This document shows, one piece after another, positions 34,592 to 44,764 of a DNA stretch of 64,000 nucleotides. The stretch's first letter is position 1; each line of letters begins with the position of its first letter. The DNA is taken from the NCBI GenBank assembly GCA_963205525.1, contig CAUJJP010000097.1, positions 35,361 to 99,360 on the forward strand, written 5' to 3'. Source of the DNA: Pseudomonadota bacterium. Its GTDB lineage: Bacteria; Pseudomonadota; Gammaproteobacteria; Burkholderiales; Burkholderiaceae. The notes below the pieces were generated by a model. It made no database searches. It worked only from the letters and a program-made list of their open reading frames with translations, and was not told the origin of the DNA. A program made the position numbers and the translations under genes.

Positions 34592-34927
34592 ATGCAAGCC
34601 TCGTCGCTCATCCTCGGCGCCGCCATCGTCTGCGAAGTGATCGCCACTTCCGCCCTCAAGTCCTCGGACGGATTCTCGCGGCTGTGGCCCAGCGTGATCA
34701 CCGCGCTGGGCTACCTGGTGTCGTTCTACCTGCTGGCGCTGGCGTTGAAGACGATTCCGGTCGGCGTGGCCTACGCGATCTGGTCCGGCCTGGGCATCGT
34801 GCTCATCGCCGCCATCGGCTGGCTGGTGTTCGGGCAGAAGCTCGACGCCGCGGCGCTGCTGGGGATGGCGCTCATCATCGCCGGGGTGGCGGTGATGAAC
34901 CTGTTCTCCGGCAGCACCGGGCATTGA
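34592..34927 (+). CDS. Small multidrug resistance (SMR) family efflux protein, EmrE-like
   Basis: A 111-residue, four-helix proton-coupled antiporter for cationic compounds. The essential membrane Glu is in [17 protein letters not shown], followed by [14 protein letters not shown] and a final helix [17 protein letters not shown], the EmrE/QacE pattern. It should work as an antiparallel dimer in the inner membrane. It stands alone, divergent from glycerate kinase and convergent with the acyl-CoA ligase gene. Confidence 0.93.
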   Translation: MQASSLILGAAIVCEVIATSALKSSDGFSRLWPSVITALGYLVSFYLLALALKTIPVGVAYAIWSGLGIVLIAAIGWLVFGQKLDAAALLGMALIIAGVAVMNLFSGSTGH

Positions 34928-34966
34928 GCGTCTGCGGCGCCGCGCCGCGCCGCGCCACGACCGCGC

Positions 34967-36592
<1,626 letters not shown>

Positions 36593-36609
36593 CGGTGTGT
36601 CTTCCTGTG

Positions 36610-36625
36610 GGACCGAAAGCGGTCC
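36610..36625. promoter_or_regulatory. Perfect palindrome upstream of the acyl-CoA ligase gene
   Basis: GGACCG-AAAG-CGGTCC, a 6-bp perfect inverted repeat with a four-base centre, lies 18 bp before the start codon. It may be an operator for a TetR/FadR-like regulator or a leader hairpin that limits ribosome access. Confidence 0.35.
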
Positions 36626-36782
36626 ATTCTGGGCCAGGGTCTGGCCGCCCGACATCGGTGACTTTCTCAAGAAAGACGCGCCAGGATCTAGGGGAATCCC
36701 GCATCCGCGCCGCTGCCAGGCGTCGAAAATCGCACCTTCACCTGCCCGGCGCGGCCTGCGGCCCCCCGCGCCAGACCCGCCC

Positions 36783-37343
36783 ATGCCGGACCACAGCGCA
36801 CCCAGCCCCGAGACCGTCTACGCCAAGACCGCGCTCGGCCAGCAGGAGATCCAGCAGCGCACGCTGCGCCTGCCGCCCCTGCTGCGCCGCGTGCTGCTGC
36901 TGGCCGACGGCAGGCGCTCGGCGGCGCAGCTGGCGCCGCTGGCCGGTGGCGCCGAGCTGGCGCCGCTGCTGGCCGAGCTGGAGCAGCGCGGCTGCCTCGA
37001 GCGCCTGGCGGCGCCAGCACCCGCCGGTCCCGCCGGCCCCGCCGGCCCTGCCGCCACGCCGCCCGCTGCCGCTGTCGCGACGCCGCATCCGCTGGCGCAG
37101 CTGCCGCCGGCGAGCACGCGCAGCGAGGCCGAGGTGGCGGCCGCGCGCCACTACATGATCAACAGCGTGAGCCGGCTCATGGACCCGGTGCTGGCTGCAC
37201 CCTTCGTGAACAAGGTCGGCGCCTGCAGGAGCGCAGCCGAGCTGCGCGCTCACTACCCCGAGTGGGCACAGGCGGTGGGTGCCGGATGGGGCGGCGCCAG
37301 GCGTCTGGCGGAGCTGCTGCCCGGGCTGCTGGCGGTGCTCTGA
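36783..37343 (+). CDS. Hypothetical protein with winged-helix-like N-terminus
   Basis: A 186-residue protein in three parts. First is a helical N-terminal domain (TALGQQEIQQRTLRLPPLLRRVL, then RRSAAQLAPLAG, LAPLLAELEQRGCLERL) that looks like a winged-helix fold. A low-complexity Ala/Pro/Gly linker (about 83-110) follows. The C-terminal helical domain begins ARHYMINSVSRLMDPVL. Such proteins are widespread in Burkholderiales, but I know no assigned function. The start ATG 36783 gives a compact protein; the open frame begins upstream inside the ligase gene. Confidence 0.6.
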   Translation: MPDHSAPSPETVYAKTALGQQEIQQRTLRLPPLLRRVLLLADGRRSAAQLAPLAGGAELAPLLAELEQRGCLERLAAPAPAGPAGPAGPAATPPAAAVATPHPLAQLPPASTRSEAEVAAARHYMINSVSRLMDPVLAAPFVNKVGACRSAAELRAHYPEWAQAVGAGWGGARRLAELLPGLLAVL

Positions 37344-37349
37344 CGCGCT

Positions 37350-37559
37350 TCAGCGGCCCGGCGTGGCCGCGGCGGGCTTGTCGCACCACAGCTCGCCGCC
37401 GGTGGCGCGGTCGTGGCGCTGGACGTCGTTGAACACCACCTCGACCGCCTGCGCCGGCACGCCCAGCACCGCCACCGTGGCCTCGGTCAGCGCCTTCGCC
37501 AGGGCGCGTTTTTGCTCGACGCTGCGGCCGGCGAACATCTCGACGTGGATGCTGGGCAT
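37350..37559 (-). CDS. 4-oxalocrotonate tautomerase family protein
   Basis: A 69-residue protein beginning Met-Pro-Ser; after removal of Met the free N-terminal Pro-1 is the catalytic base. PSIHVEMFAGRSVEQKRALAKALTEA includes the conserved Arg-11 position. It isomerises unsaturated dicarboxylates such as 2-hydroxymuconate in aromatic degradation, though the true substrate here is unknown. No degradation genes are adjacent. Its stop lies 6 bp from the convergent upstream gene. Confidence 0.85.
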   Translation of the reverse strand: MPSIHVEMFAGRSVEQKRALAKALTEATVAVLGVPAQAVEVVFNDVQRHDRATGGELWCDKPAAATPGR

Positions 37560-37651
37560 GGAAGCTCCTGATCTGCACCGGCAAGCGGCCGGGCGCGCAG
37601 TTTGCCGCAGGCCGCTGCTCCGCCCACGCTCAGCCTGCGTTCAGCCCACAT

Positions 37652-38131
37652 TCAGCCCGGCTGCAGCGGCAGCCGGGTCTCGGCCTTGATCTCGCGCAGC
37701 ACGATGCTGGAGCGCACGTGGGTGATGCCGGGCAGCCTGAACAAGGTGTCGTGCAGGAAGCGCTCGTAGGCCGCGATGTCGGCCACCAGCACGGTGAGGA
37801 TGTAGTCCGACTGGCCGGTGATGCTCACGCAGTGGACGATCTGCGGGCTCGCCGCCACCGCCTGCTCGAATCTCTGCACCGCATCCTCGCTGTGCTGCTG
37901 GACATTGGCCTCCACCACCACCCGCAGGCCCAGACCCACCCGCGAGCGGTCCACCAGCGCGGTGTAGCCGCGGATGACGCCCGCGGCCTCCATCGCCTTC
38001 ACCCGCTTCCAGCACGGGGTGGCCGAGAGGCCGACGCGCTCGGCGAGCTGCTGCACGGTCTGGCGCGCGTCTCGCTGCAGCTCGGCGAGGATCTGCCGGC
38101 TCGCACGGTCGAGAACGAAATCCTCGCTCAT
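37652..38131 (-). CDS. Lrp/AsnC-family transcriptional regulator
   Basis: A 159-residue regulator with an N-terminal helix-turn-helix (LDRASRQILAELQRDAR; VQQLAERVGLSATPCWKRVKAME) and a C-terminal RAM/ACT-like domain (residues ~75-150; GQSDYILTVLVADIAAYERFL). It most likely senses an amino acid or oxo acid and controls the divergent indolepyruvate oxidoreductase gene, 114 bp away. The start ATG 38131 fits the family exactly. Confidence 0.92.
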   Translation of the reverse strand: MSEDFVLDRASRQILAELQRDARQTVQQLAERVGLSATPCWKRVKAMEAAGVIRGYTALVDRSRVGLGLRVVVEANVQQHSEDAVQRFEQAVAASPQIVHCVSITGQSDYILTVLVADIAAYERFLHDTLFRLPGITHVRSSIVLREIKAETRLPLQPG

Positions 38132-38141
38132 CTTTGATTCC

Positions 38142-38155
38142 AGGAATGATTTCCT
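38142..38155. promoter_or_regulatory. Possible Lrp operator between regulator and oxidoreductase
   Basis: AGGAA-TGAT-TTCCT, a 5-bp inverted repeat in a relatively AT-rich stretch, lies just upstream of the Lrp start and about 90 bp before the oxidoreductase start. Its form and position fit an Lrp/AsnC-type site that could control both genes. Confidence 0.4.
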
Positions 38156-38245
38156 CGATTCTGCGCCATCGACACAGATTCGAGAACGACATTGGCCGAT
38201 GCGGGATCTACGCTTGCGCGCCCGCCACTGCCTCCAGGAGTCGCC

Positions 38246-41200
38246 ATGTCCACGCGCCACGCAAGCCCGGCCCTCCAGCGCCCCGACTACCGCCTGAGCG
38301 ACAACCTGTGGGCGGCGCGGGGTGCGGTCTTCCTCACCGGCACCCAGGCCCTGGTGCGGCTGCTGCTGATGCAGCGCGCGCGCGACGCCGCCGCCGGGCT
38401 GGACAGCGCGGGATTCGTGAGCGGCTACCGCGGCAGCCCGCTGGGCATGGTCGACCAGGCGATCTGGAAGGCGGGGCCCAAGTTCGCCGAGGCCGGCATC
38501 CGCTTCGTGCCGGCGATCAACGAGGAGCTTGCCGCCACCCAGGTGCTGGGCACCCAGCGCGTCGAGTCCGACCCCGAGCGCACGCACGACGCCGTGTTCG
38601 CCATGTGGTACGGCAAGGGCCCGGGGGTGGACCGCGCCGGCGACGCCATCAAGCACGGCAACGCCTACGGCAGCAGCCCGCACGGCGGCGTGTTGGTGGT
38701 GGCGGGCGACGACCACGGCTGCGTCAGCAGCTCCATGCCGCACCAGAGCGACGAGGCCTTCCAGGCCTGGAGCATGCCGGTGCTCAGCCCCGCCAGCGTG
38801 GCCGAGATCGTCGAGTTCGGCCTCTACGGCTGGGCCTTGTCGCGCTACAGCGGCGCCTGGGTCGGCCTCACCGCCTTGTCCGAGGTGGTGGAAAGCGGCG
38901 CCAGCGTCGACCTGGACCTCATCAACGCGCGCGCCGCCGCCTGGGCCGATGCCGACACCGTGCGCGCCGCCAGCGGCCACCAGGCGCCGGCCGACGGCCT
39001 GCACTACCGCTGGCCGGACCTGCCCTCGCTGCGCATCGAGACCCGGCTCGCGGACAAGCTGGCGGCGGTGGCCGCGTTTGCGCGCGTGAACCGCATCGAC
39101 CGCGAGGTGATCGTCTGCGACCGGGCGCGATTCGGGATCGTCAGCGTCGGCAAGGCGCACCTGGACCTGATGGAGGTCCTGCGCCGGCTGGAGATCACGC
39201 CCGACATGCTGGCCGACGCCGGGGTGCGCCTGTACAAGGTCGGGCTCAGTTTTCCGATCGAGACCAGCCGCATGCAGGCCTTCGCCCAGGGGCTGCAGGA
39301 GATCCTGGTCGTGGAGGAGAAGGCGCCGGTGGTCGAGCGCCAGCTGCGCGCGCTGCTCTACAACGCGCCCGAGCGGCCGGTGATCGTCGGCAAGACCGAC
39401 CGTGCGGGCGCGCCGCTGATCAGCGCCGCCGGCGAGCTGCGGCCCTCCAGGCTGATCGAGATCGTCGCCGCCTGGCTGGCGCAGCATCTGCCCGGGTTCG
39501 AGCGCCACCGCGAGCACGTGCGCGACTTCACGCCGCCGCCGCTGCTGTCCAACGCAGGCGACGCGGTCAAGCGCCTGCCCTACTTCTGCGCCGGCTGCCC
39601 GCACAACACCAGCACCCGGGTGCCCGAGGGCTCGGAGGCGCGCGCCGGCATCGGCTGCCACTTCATGGCGAGCTGGATGGACCGCCACACCAGCGGCCTG
39701 ATCCAGATGGGCGGCGAAGGCGTGGACTGGGTCAGCCACAGCATGTTCACGCGCCGAGCGCACGTGTTCCAGAACCTGGGTGACGGCACCTACTACCACA
39801 GCGGCTACCTCGCGATCCGCCAGGCGGTGGCAGCCGGCGCCACCCTGACCTACAAGATCCTGTTCAACGACGCGGTGGCGATGACGGGCGGCCAGCCGGT
39901 GGACGGTGTGATCAGCGTCGACGCCATCGCGCGCCAGGTGGAGAGCGAGGGCGTGAAGGCGGTGGTGGTGGTGAGCGACGACATCGCCAAGTACCAGCGC
40001 CTGCGCGATCGCTTCCCGGCCGGCACCCGGTTCCACCCGCGCGAGGAGCTCGACGCCGTGCAGCGTGAGCTGCGCGCGATGGCTGGCGTGACGGTGCTGA
40101 TCTACGAACAGACCTGCGCCGCCGAGAAGCGCCGTCGGCGCAAGAAGGGCGAGCTCGACGACCCGCCGCAGCGGCTCTTCATCCACGACGATGTCTGCGA
40201 AGGCTGCGGCGACTGCGGCGTGCAGAGCAACTGCGTGGCGGTACTGCCGCTGGAAACGCCGCTCGGTCGCAAGCGGCGCATCGACCAGAGCAGCTGCAAC
40301 AAGGACTACAGCTGCGCCAAGGGCTTCTGCCCCAGCTTCGTCAGCGTGACGGGCGGCGTGCCGCGCAAGAAGAGCGGCGCCCTGGTCGAGGGCCGCGAGG
40401 CCTTCCTGGCCCGCGTGGCGGCGCTACCCGAGCCCGCGCCGCACGAGTGGACCGGCCCCTACGACCTGCTGGTCACCGGCGTCGGCGGCACCGGCGTCGT
40501 CACCGTCGGCGCCCTGATCGCGATGGCGGCGCACCTCGAAGGCAAGTCCGCCAGCGTGCTGGACTTCATGGGCTTTGCCCAGAAGGGAGGCGCCGTGCTG
40601 TCCTTCGTGCGCTGGGCCGACCGCCCCGAGCGCCTGCACCAGGTGCGCATAGACACCCAGCAGGCGGACGCCATCCTGGCCTGCGACCTCGTGGTCGGTG
40701 CCAGCGCCGAGGCGCTGCAGACGGTGCGCCGCGGGCGCACGCGCATCCTGGCCAACCTGCACGAGACGCCGGTGGCGGAGTCGCTGAAGAACCCGGACGC
40801 CAGCCTGCAGCTGCCGGCGCTGCTGGCCAAGCTGCGCCACGCGGCGGGCGCCGAGGCGCTGCAGACCTTCGACGCCCAGACCCTGGCCGAGGACTTCCTG
40901 GGCGACACCATCGTCGCCAACATCGTCGCCCTGGGCATCGCCTGGCAGCGCGGCCTGGTGCCGGTGGCGCTGGCCGCGCTGCAGCGCGCGATCGAGCTCA
41001 ACGCGGTGGCGGTCCCGGCCAACCAGATGGCCTTCGCCCTCGGCCGCCTCGCCGCCGCCGATCCGCAAGGCCTGCAGGCGCTGCTGGAGGCGCCCGCAAC
41101 GGCCGCACAGCGCGAGCCGCTGGACGTCTTCCTCGGTCATGCGGCGGCGCACCTCGCGGGCTGGCAGGACCGCGCCTGGGCAGACCGATTCGACGCCGTC

Positions 41201-41842
41201 GTGCAGCGCGTGCGGCGTACCGAGCAGGCGCTGGGCGACGCGACACCGGCCGTGCCGGGTGCCGACGCCGGGCTGCCGTTCACGCAGGCGGTGGCGCGCA
41301 GCCTGTTCAAGCTGATGTCCTACAAGGACGAGTACGAGGTCGCACGGCTGTTCAGCGACGGCCGCTTCATGGCGAAGCTGCAGGCCCAGTTCGAAGGCGA
41401 GCTGAAGCTGCAGTTCCACATGGCGCCGCCGCTGCTCGCGCGCGGGCGCATGGGCCAGCCGCCGCGCAAGCTGCGCCTGGGGCCGTGGATGATGCCGGCG
41501 ATGCGCTGGCTGGCGATGGGCAAGCGGCTGCGCGGACGCTGGTGCGACCCCTTCGGCCACAGCGCCGAGCGGCGCATGGAGCGCGCCCTGATCGTCGAAT
41601 ACCTGCAGCGCGTGGACGAGCTGCTGGCGCGCCTGAGCCCGGCCACGCTGGCGCTGGCGACCCAGATCGCCGCCCTGCCGCAGACCATGCGCGGCTACGG
41701 CCATGTGAAGGCGGCCAACGTGGCGCTGGCGCGCGCGCGCGAGGCCGAACTGCTGCACCGCCTGGACCCCGGGCGCTGGCCGCGCCCGCCGGCATCGACG
41801 GTCGCCGGGCAGTTGAAGGGCATCGCGGTCGTCGCAGGCTGA
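38246..41842 (+). CDS. Indolepyruvate:ferredoxin oxidoreductase, fused subunits
   Basis: A 1198-residue fused enzyme that oxidatively decarboxylates aryl or branched 2-oxo acids (from Phe, Tyr, Trp or similar) to acyl-CoA, reducing ferredoxin. The N-terminal part is the pyrimidine/core domain (SGYRGSPLGMVD). CAGCPHNTST is near 447, then the TPP domain (MGGEGVDWV, NDAVAMTGGQPV). A ferredoxin-type cluster CEGCGDCG...NC is near 651, and the C-terminal gamma domain begins VTGVGGTGVVTVG. CCAGGAG precedes ATG 38246. It is divergent from the Lrp regulator that probably controls it. Confidence 0.93.
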   Translation: MSTRHASPALQRPDYRLSDNLWAARGAVFLTGTQALVRLLLMQRARDAAAGLDSAGFVSGYRGSPLGMVDQAIWKAGPKFAEAGIRFVPAINEELAATQVLGTQRVESDPERTHDAVFAMWYGKGPGVDRAGDAIKHGNAYGSSPHGGVLVVAGDDHGCVSSSMPHQSDEAFQAWSMPVLSPASVAEIVEFGLYGWALSRYSGAWVGLTALSEVVESGASVDLDLINARAAAWADADTVRAASGHQAPADGLHYRWPDLPSLRIETRLADKLAAVAAFARVNRIDREVIVCDRARFGIVSVGKAHLDLMEVLRRLEITPDMLADAGVRLYKVGLSFPIETSRMQAFAQGLQEILVVEEKAPVVERQLRALLYNAPERPVIVGKTDRAGAPLISAAGELRPSRLIEIVAAWLAQHLPGFERHREHVRDFTPPPLLSNAGDAVKRLPYFCAGCPHNTSTRVPEGSEARAGIGCHFMASWMDRHTSGLIQMGGEGVDWVSHSMFTRRAHVFQNLGDGTYYHSGYLAIRQAVAAGATLTYKILFNDAVAMTGGQPVDGVISVDAIARQVESEGVKAVVVVSDDIAKYQRLRDRFPAGTRFHPREELDAVQRELRAMAGVTVLIYEQTCAAEKRRRRKKGELDDPPQRLFIHDDVCEGCGDCGVQSNCVAVLPLETPLGRKRRIDQSSCNKDYSCAKGFCPSFVSVTGGVPRKKSGALVEGREAFLARVAALPEPAPHEWTGPYDLLVTGVGGTGVVTVGALIAMAAHLEGKSASVLDFMGFAQKGGAVLSFVRWADRPERLHQVRIDTQQADAILACDLVVGASAEALQTVRRGRTRILANLHETPVAESLKNPDASLQLPALLAKLRHAAGAEALQTFDAQTLAEDFLGDTIVANIVALGIAWQRGLVPVALAALQRAIELNAVAVPANQMAFALGRLAAADPQGLQALLEAPATAAQREPLDVFLGHAAAHLAGWQDRAWADRFDAVVQRVRRTEQALGDATPAVPGADAGLPFTQAVARSLFKLMSYKDEYEVARLFSDGRFMAKLQAQFEGELKLQFHMAPPLLARGRMGQPPRKLRLGPWMMPAMRWLAMGKRLRGRWCDPFGHSAERRMERALIVEYLQRVDELLARLSPATLALATQIAALPQTMRGYGHVKAANVALARAREAELLHRLDPGRWPRPPASTVAGQLKGIAVVAG

Positions 41843-41906
41843 TCGCCGCGCCGCCGGCCCGAACCGTGAGAGCGGCGATTCGGGATGCGGTTCGTCGGGC
41901 GCCTCG

Positions 41907-42143
41907 TCAGTGCATGGGCGGCATGCCGCAGGCGCCCGGACCGTCGGGGTGGCCGCAGGCGCCGCAGCCGCCCATGGGCGGGCATTCCGGCATGCTGGCG
42001 CTGCTGGTCAGCGCGGCCGGCACCGACAGGCGCTTGTCCAGCGCCTGCGAGTGGCAGCTCGGACAGGCCGGCACGCTGCTGGCGCGCACCAGGGTTTCGA
42101 AGGGGTGGCCACAGTCGCGGCAGGTGTATTCGTAGATCGGCAT
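41907..42143 (-). CDS. FmdB-family zinc-ribbon protein
   Basis: A 78-residue protein starting MPIYEYTCRDCGHPFE, the classic FmdB zinc ribbon, with the second pair CPSCHS completing a four-Cys site. A His/Cys/Gly/Met-rich tail (PPMGGCGACGHPDG) may bind extra metal. Function in regulation is suspected for the family but unproven. It lies 12 bp after cphA on the same strand. Confidence 0.85.
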   Translation of the reverse strand: MPIYEYTCRDCGHPFETLVRASSVPACPSCHSQALDKRLSVPAALTSSASMPECPPMGGCGACGHPDGPGACGMPPMH

Positions 42144-42155
42144 GACGGAAGTCTC

Positions 42156-44750
42156 TCAGGTCGGGAGGTCGACGCGCGCCAGCGGACGCGTGGTCTGGTG
42201 GCGTTCCAGGTGCGCCAGCGCTTCGTCCACCTGATCCACCAGCACCAGGCACAGGTCGCCCGGCTGCAGCCGCGCCAGGGCGTGGTCGATGGCGGCGAAC
42301 TCGCCGTGGATCTCGTCCACGCGCGTGGTGCGCGGTGCATCCTGCAGGCCCTGGCGCAGCAGCGCCAGCACCTCGCCGTCGGCACGGCCGCGCTGGGCCG
42401 CGTCCTGGTACAGGATGACGTCGTCAAAGGCGGCGCCGAGGATGCGCGTCTGGGCCCGGATGTCCTCGTCGCGGCGGTCGCCGGCGGCGCTGATGACGAC
42501 CGCGCGCCGGCCCGCCGGCAGCGCATCCACCGCCTGCACCAGGGCGCGCATGGCGTCCGGGTTGTGGCCGTAGTCGGCGATCACGGTGGCGCCGCCGATG
42601 TCCATCAGGTTGAAGCGCCCCGGGGCGGTGTCGGCGTCGTTGACGAAGCTCGCCAGCCCGGCGCGCACGGCGTCGAAGGGAACGCCACAGCCCCAGGCGG
42701 CACCGACCGCGGCGAGCGCGTTCTCGACCTGGAAACCGATGCGTCCGCCGCGCGTGAGCGGGATCTGCGCCAGCGGCATGCGCGCGCGCGCCGCGCCGTC
42801 GATGGCGACGATGTCGCCGCGCTCCACCGTCAGCACGCGCCGGCCCTGCGCGCGGTGCGCCGCCAGCGCCGGCAGCCGCGGGTCGGTGGCGAACAGGATC
42901 ACCTGCCCCGGGCAGGCGGCGGCCATCGCCAGGGTGTGCGGGTCGGCGGCGTTGAGCACCGCGTAGCCGGTCTCGGCGACGTTGGCGACGATGGTGCGCT
43001 TGAGCACCGAGAGGTCTTCCACCGTGGTGATGTAGTTCAGCCCCAGGTGGTCGCCCTCGCCGATGTTGGTGACCACCGCGACCTGGCAGCGGTCGAAGGC
43101 CAGGCCCTCGCGCAGGATGCCTCCGCGCGCGGTCTCCAGCACCGCGGCGTCGCAGTCCGGGTGCATCAGCACCTTGCGCGCGCTCTTCGGGCCGCTGCAG
43201 TCGCCGCTGTCGATCTGGTGACCGTCCACCCACACGCCGTCGGTGAGCGTCATGCCCACGCGGTGGCCGGCGGCGGCCAGCAGGTGGGCGGTGAGCCGGG
43301 TGACGGTGGTCTTGCCGTTGGTGCCGGTGACCGCCACCACCGGGATGCGGCCATCCTCGCCCGCCGCGTACAGGCGCTCGATCACCGCCTCGCCCACCGG
43401 CCGCGGCTTGCCGAAGCTGGGCGCCAGGTGCATGCGCAGACCCGGTGCGGCGTTCACCTCGACGATGCCGCCGCGCTGCGCCTCCAGCGGCTGGCCGACG
43501 CTCTCGCAAACCACGTCCACGCCGCAGATCTCCAGCCCCACCATGCGCGCCGCCGCCACCGCGCGCGCCGCCACCTCGGGGTGCACGTCGTCGGTGACGT
43601 CGGTGGCGCTGCCGCCGGTGCTCAGGTTGGCGTTGTTGCGCAGCACCACGCGCAGGCCGGCGATCGGCACCTCGTCGGCGGTCAGGCCCAGCATCGCCAG
43701 CCGGGCGATGGCGATGTCGTCGATCCGGATCCGGGTCAGCGCGGTGGCGTGGCCGTCGCCGCGCCGGGGGTCGGTGTTGATCGCGTCGACCAGCTCGCGC
43801 ACCGTGTGCTGGCCGTCGCCGATCACGTAAGGCGGATCGCGGCGGGCGGCGGCGACCAGGCGGTCGCCGACCACCAGCAGCCGGAAGTCGTGGCCGGAGA
43901 GGAACTGCTCGACCATCACCTGGCCGATCTCGGCCGCCGCGCGGTAGGCGGTGTCGAAGTAGTCGCGGGTCTGGATGTTGACCGTGACGCCCTTGCCCTG
44001 GTTGCCGTCGCGCGGCTTGACGACCACCGGCAAGCCGATGCGCTGCGCCACCGCCCAGCCCTCGTCGGCGCTGGCCACCGGCTGCCCGCGCGGCACCGGC
44101 ACCCCGGCCGCGGCGAGCAGCGACTTGCTCAAGTCCTTGTCCTGGGCGATGGACTCGGCCACCGCGCCGGTGCGGTCGATCTCGGCGGCCCAGATGCGGC
44201 GCTGGCGGGCACCCCAGCCGAACTGCACCAGGCTGCCTTCGGTCAGCCGCCGGTAGGGGATGCCGCGCGCGAGCGCCGCCTGCACGATGGCGCCCGTGCT
44301 CGGGCCCAGGCGCAGGTCTTCGTCGAGCGCGCGCAGCTCGGCCACCACCGCGTCGGCGTCGAAGACGCCGTCCGCGGCGGCGGCGGCAAGCAGGCGCTGC
44401 GCCTGCTCGAAGGCGCGCAGCCCGACCTGCTCCTGGGTGTACTCGACGACCACCTGGAACACGCCCGCGTCGGGCGCCGGCACGGTGTGGCTGAAGCTCA
44501 CCGGGCAGCCGGCCTGGGTCTGCAGGGTCAGCGTCAGGCGTTCCAGCCAGCGCGCCAGCGGGATCGGCTCCCGGCTGCCCACCGCGCGCACGACACCGAC
44601 CGCGGGCAGGCGCTCGCGCAGGCGGCGCTCCAGCAGCGAGCCGGCCTCGATCTCGCACTCGTCGGCCTCGCAGCGCACCACGGCCTGGATGGCGGTGTGC
44701 TTGGTCCAGAGATTGGGGCCGCGCAGGGCGCGGATACGGCTGATGTCCAT
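42156..44750 (-). CDS. cphA: Cyanophycin synthetase
   Basis: An 864-residue enzyme that alternately adds Asp and Arg to build cyanophycin, a nitrogen/carbon store. It has an N-terminal domain (about 1-160), a central ATP-grasp domain (VVVKPRDGNQGKGV; GGIVEVNAAPGLRMH) and a C-terminal Mur-ligase-like domain with intact P-loop VTGTNGKTTVTRL near 473-482, ETARGGILREGL and DYGHNPDA. The start ATG 44750 begins MDISRIRALRGPNLW. The shorter paralogue lies just upstream on the same strand (14 bp gap), so both are made together. Confidence 0.95.
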   Translation of the reverse strand: MDISRIRALRGPNLWTKHTAIQAVVRCEADECEIEAGSLLERRLRERLPAVGVVRAVGSREPIPLARWLERLTLTLQTQAGCPVSFSHTVPAPDAGVFQVVVEYTQEQVGLRAFEQAQRLLAAAAADGVFDADAVVAELRALDEDLRLGPSTGAIVQAALARGIPYRRLTEGSLVQFGWGARQRRIWAAEIDRTGAVAESIAQDKDLSKSLLAAAGVPVPRGQPVASADEGWAVAQRIGLPVVVKPRDGNQGKGVTVNIQTRDYFDTAYRAAAEIGQVMVEQFLSGHDFRLLVVGDRLVAAARRDPPYVIGDGQHTVRELVDAINTDPRRGDGHATALTRIRIDDIAIARLAMLGLTADEVPIAGLRVVLRNNANLSTGGSATDVTDDVHPEVAARAVAAARMVGLEICGVDVVCESVGQPLEAQRGGIVEVNAAPGLRMHLAPSFGKPRPVGEAVIERLYAAGEDGRIPVVAVTGTNGKTTVTRLTAHLLAAAGHRVGMTLTDGVWVDGHQIDSGDCSGPKSARKVLMHPDCDAAVLETARGGILREGLAFDRCQVAVVTNIGEGDHLGLNYITTVEDLSVLKRTIVANVAETGYAVLNAADPHTLAMAAACPGQVILFATDPRLPALAAHRAQGRRVLTVERGDIVAIDGAARARMPLAQIPLTRGGRIGFQVENALAAVGAAWGCGVPFDAVRAGLASFVNDADTAPGRFNLMDIGGATVIADYGHNPDAMRALVQAVDALPAGRRAVVISAAGDRRDEDIRAQTRILGAAFDDVILYQDAAQRGRADGEVLALLRQGLQDAPRTTRVDEIHGEFAAIDHALARLQPGDLCLVLVDQVDEALAHLERHQTTRPLARVDLPT

Positions 44751-44764
44751 TTCGGCTTCGGGGC

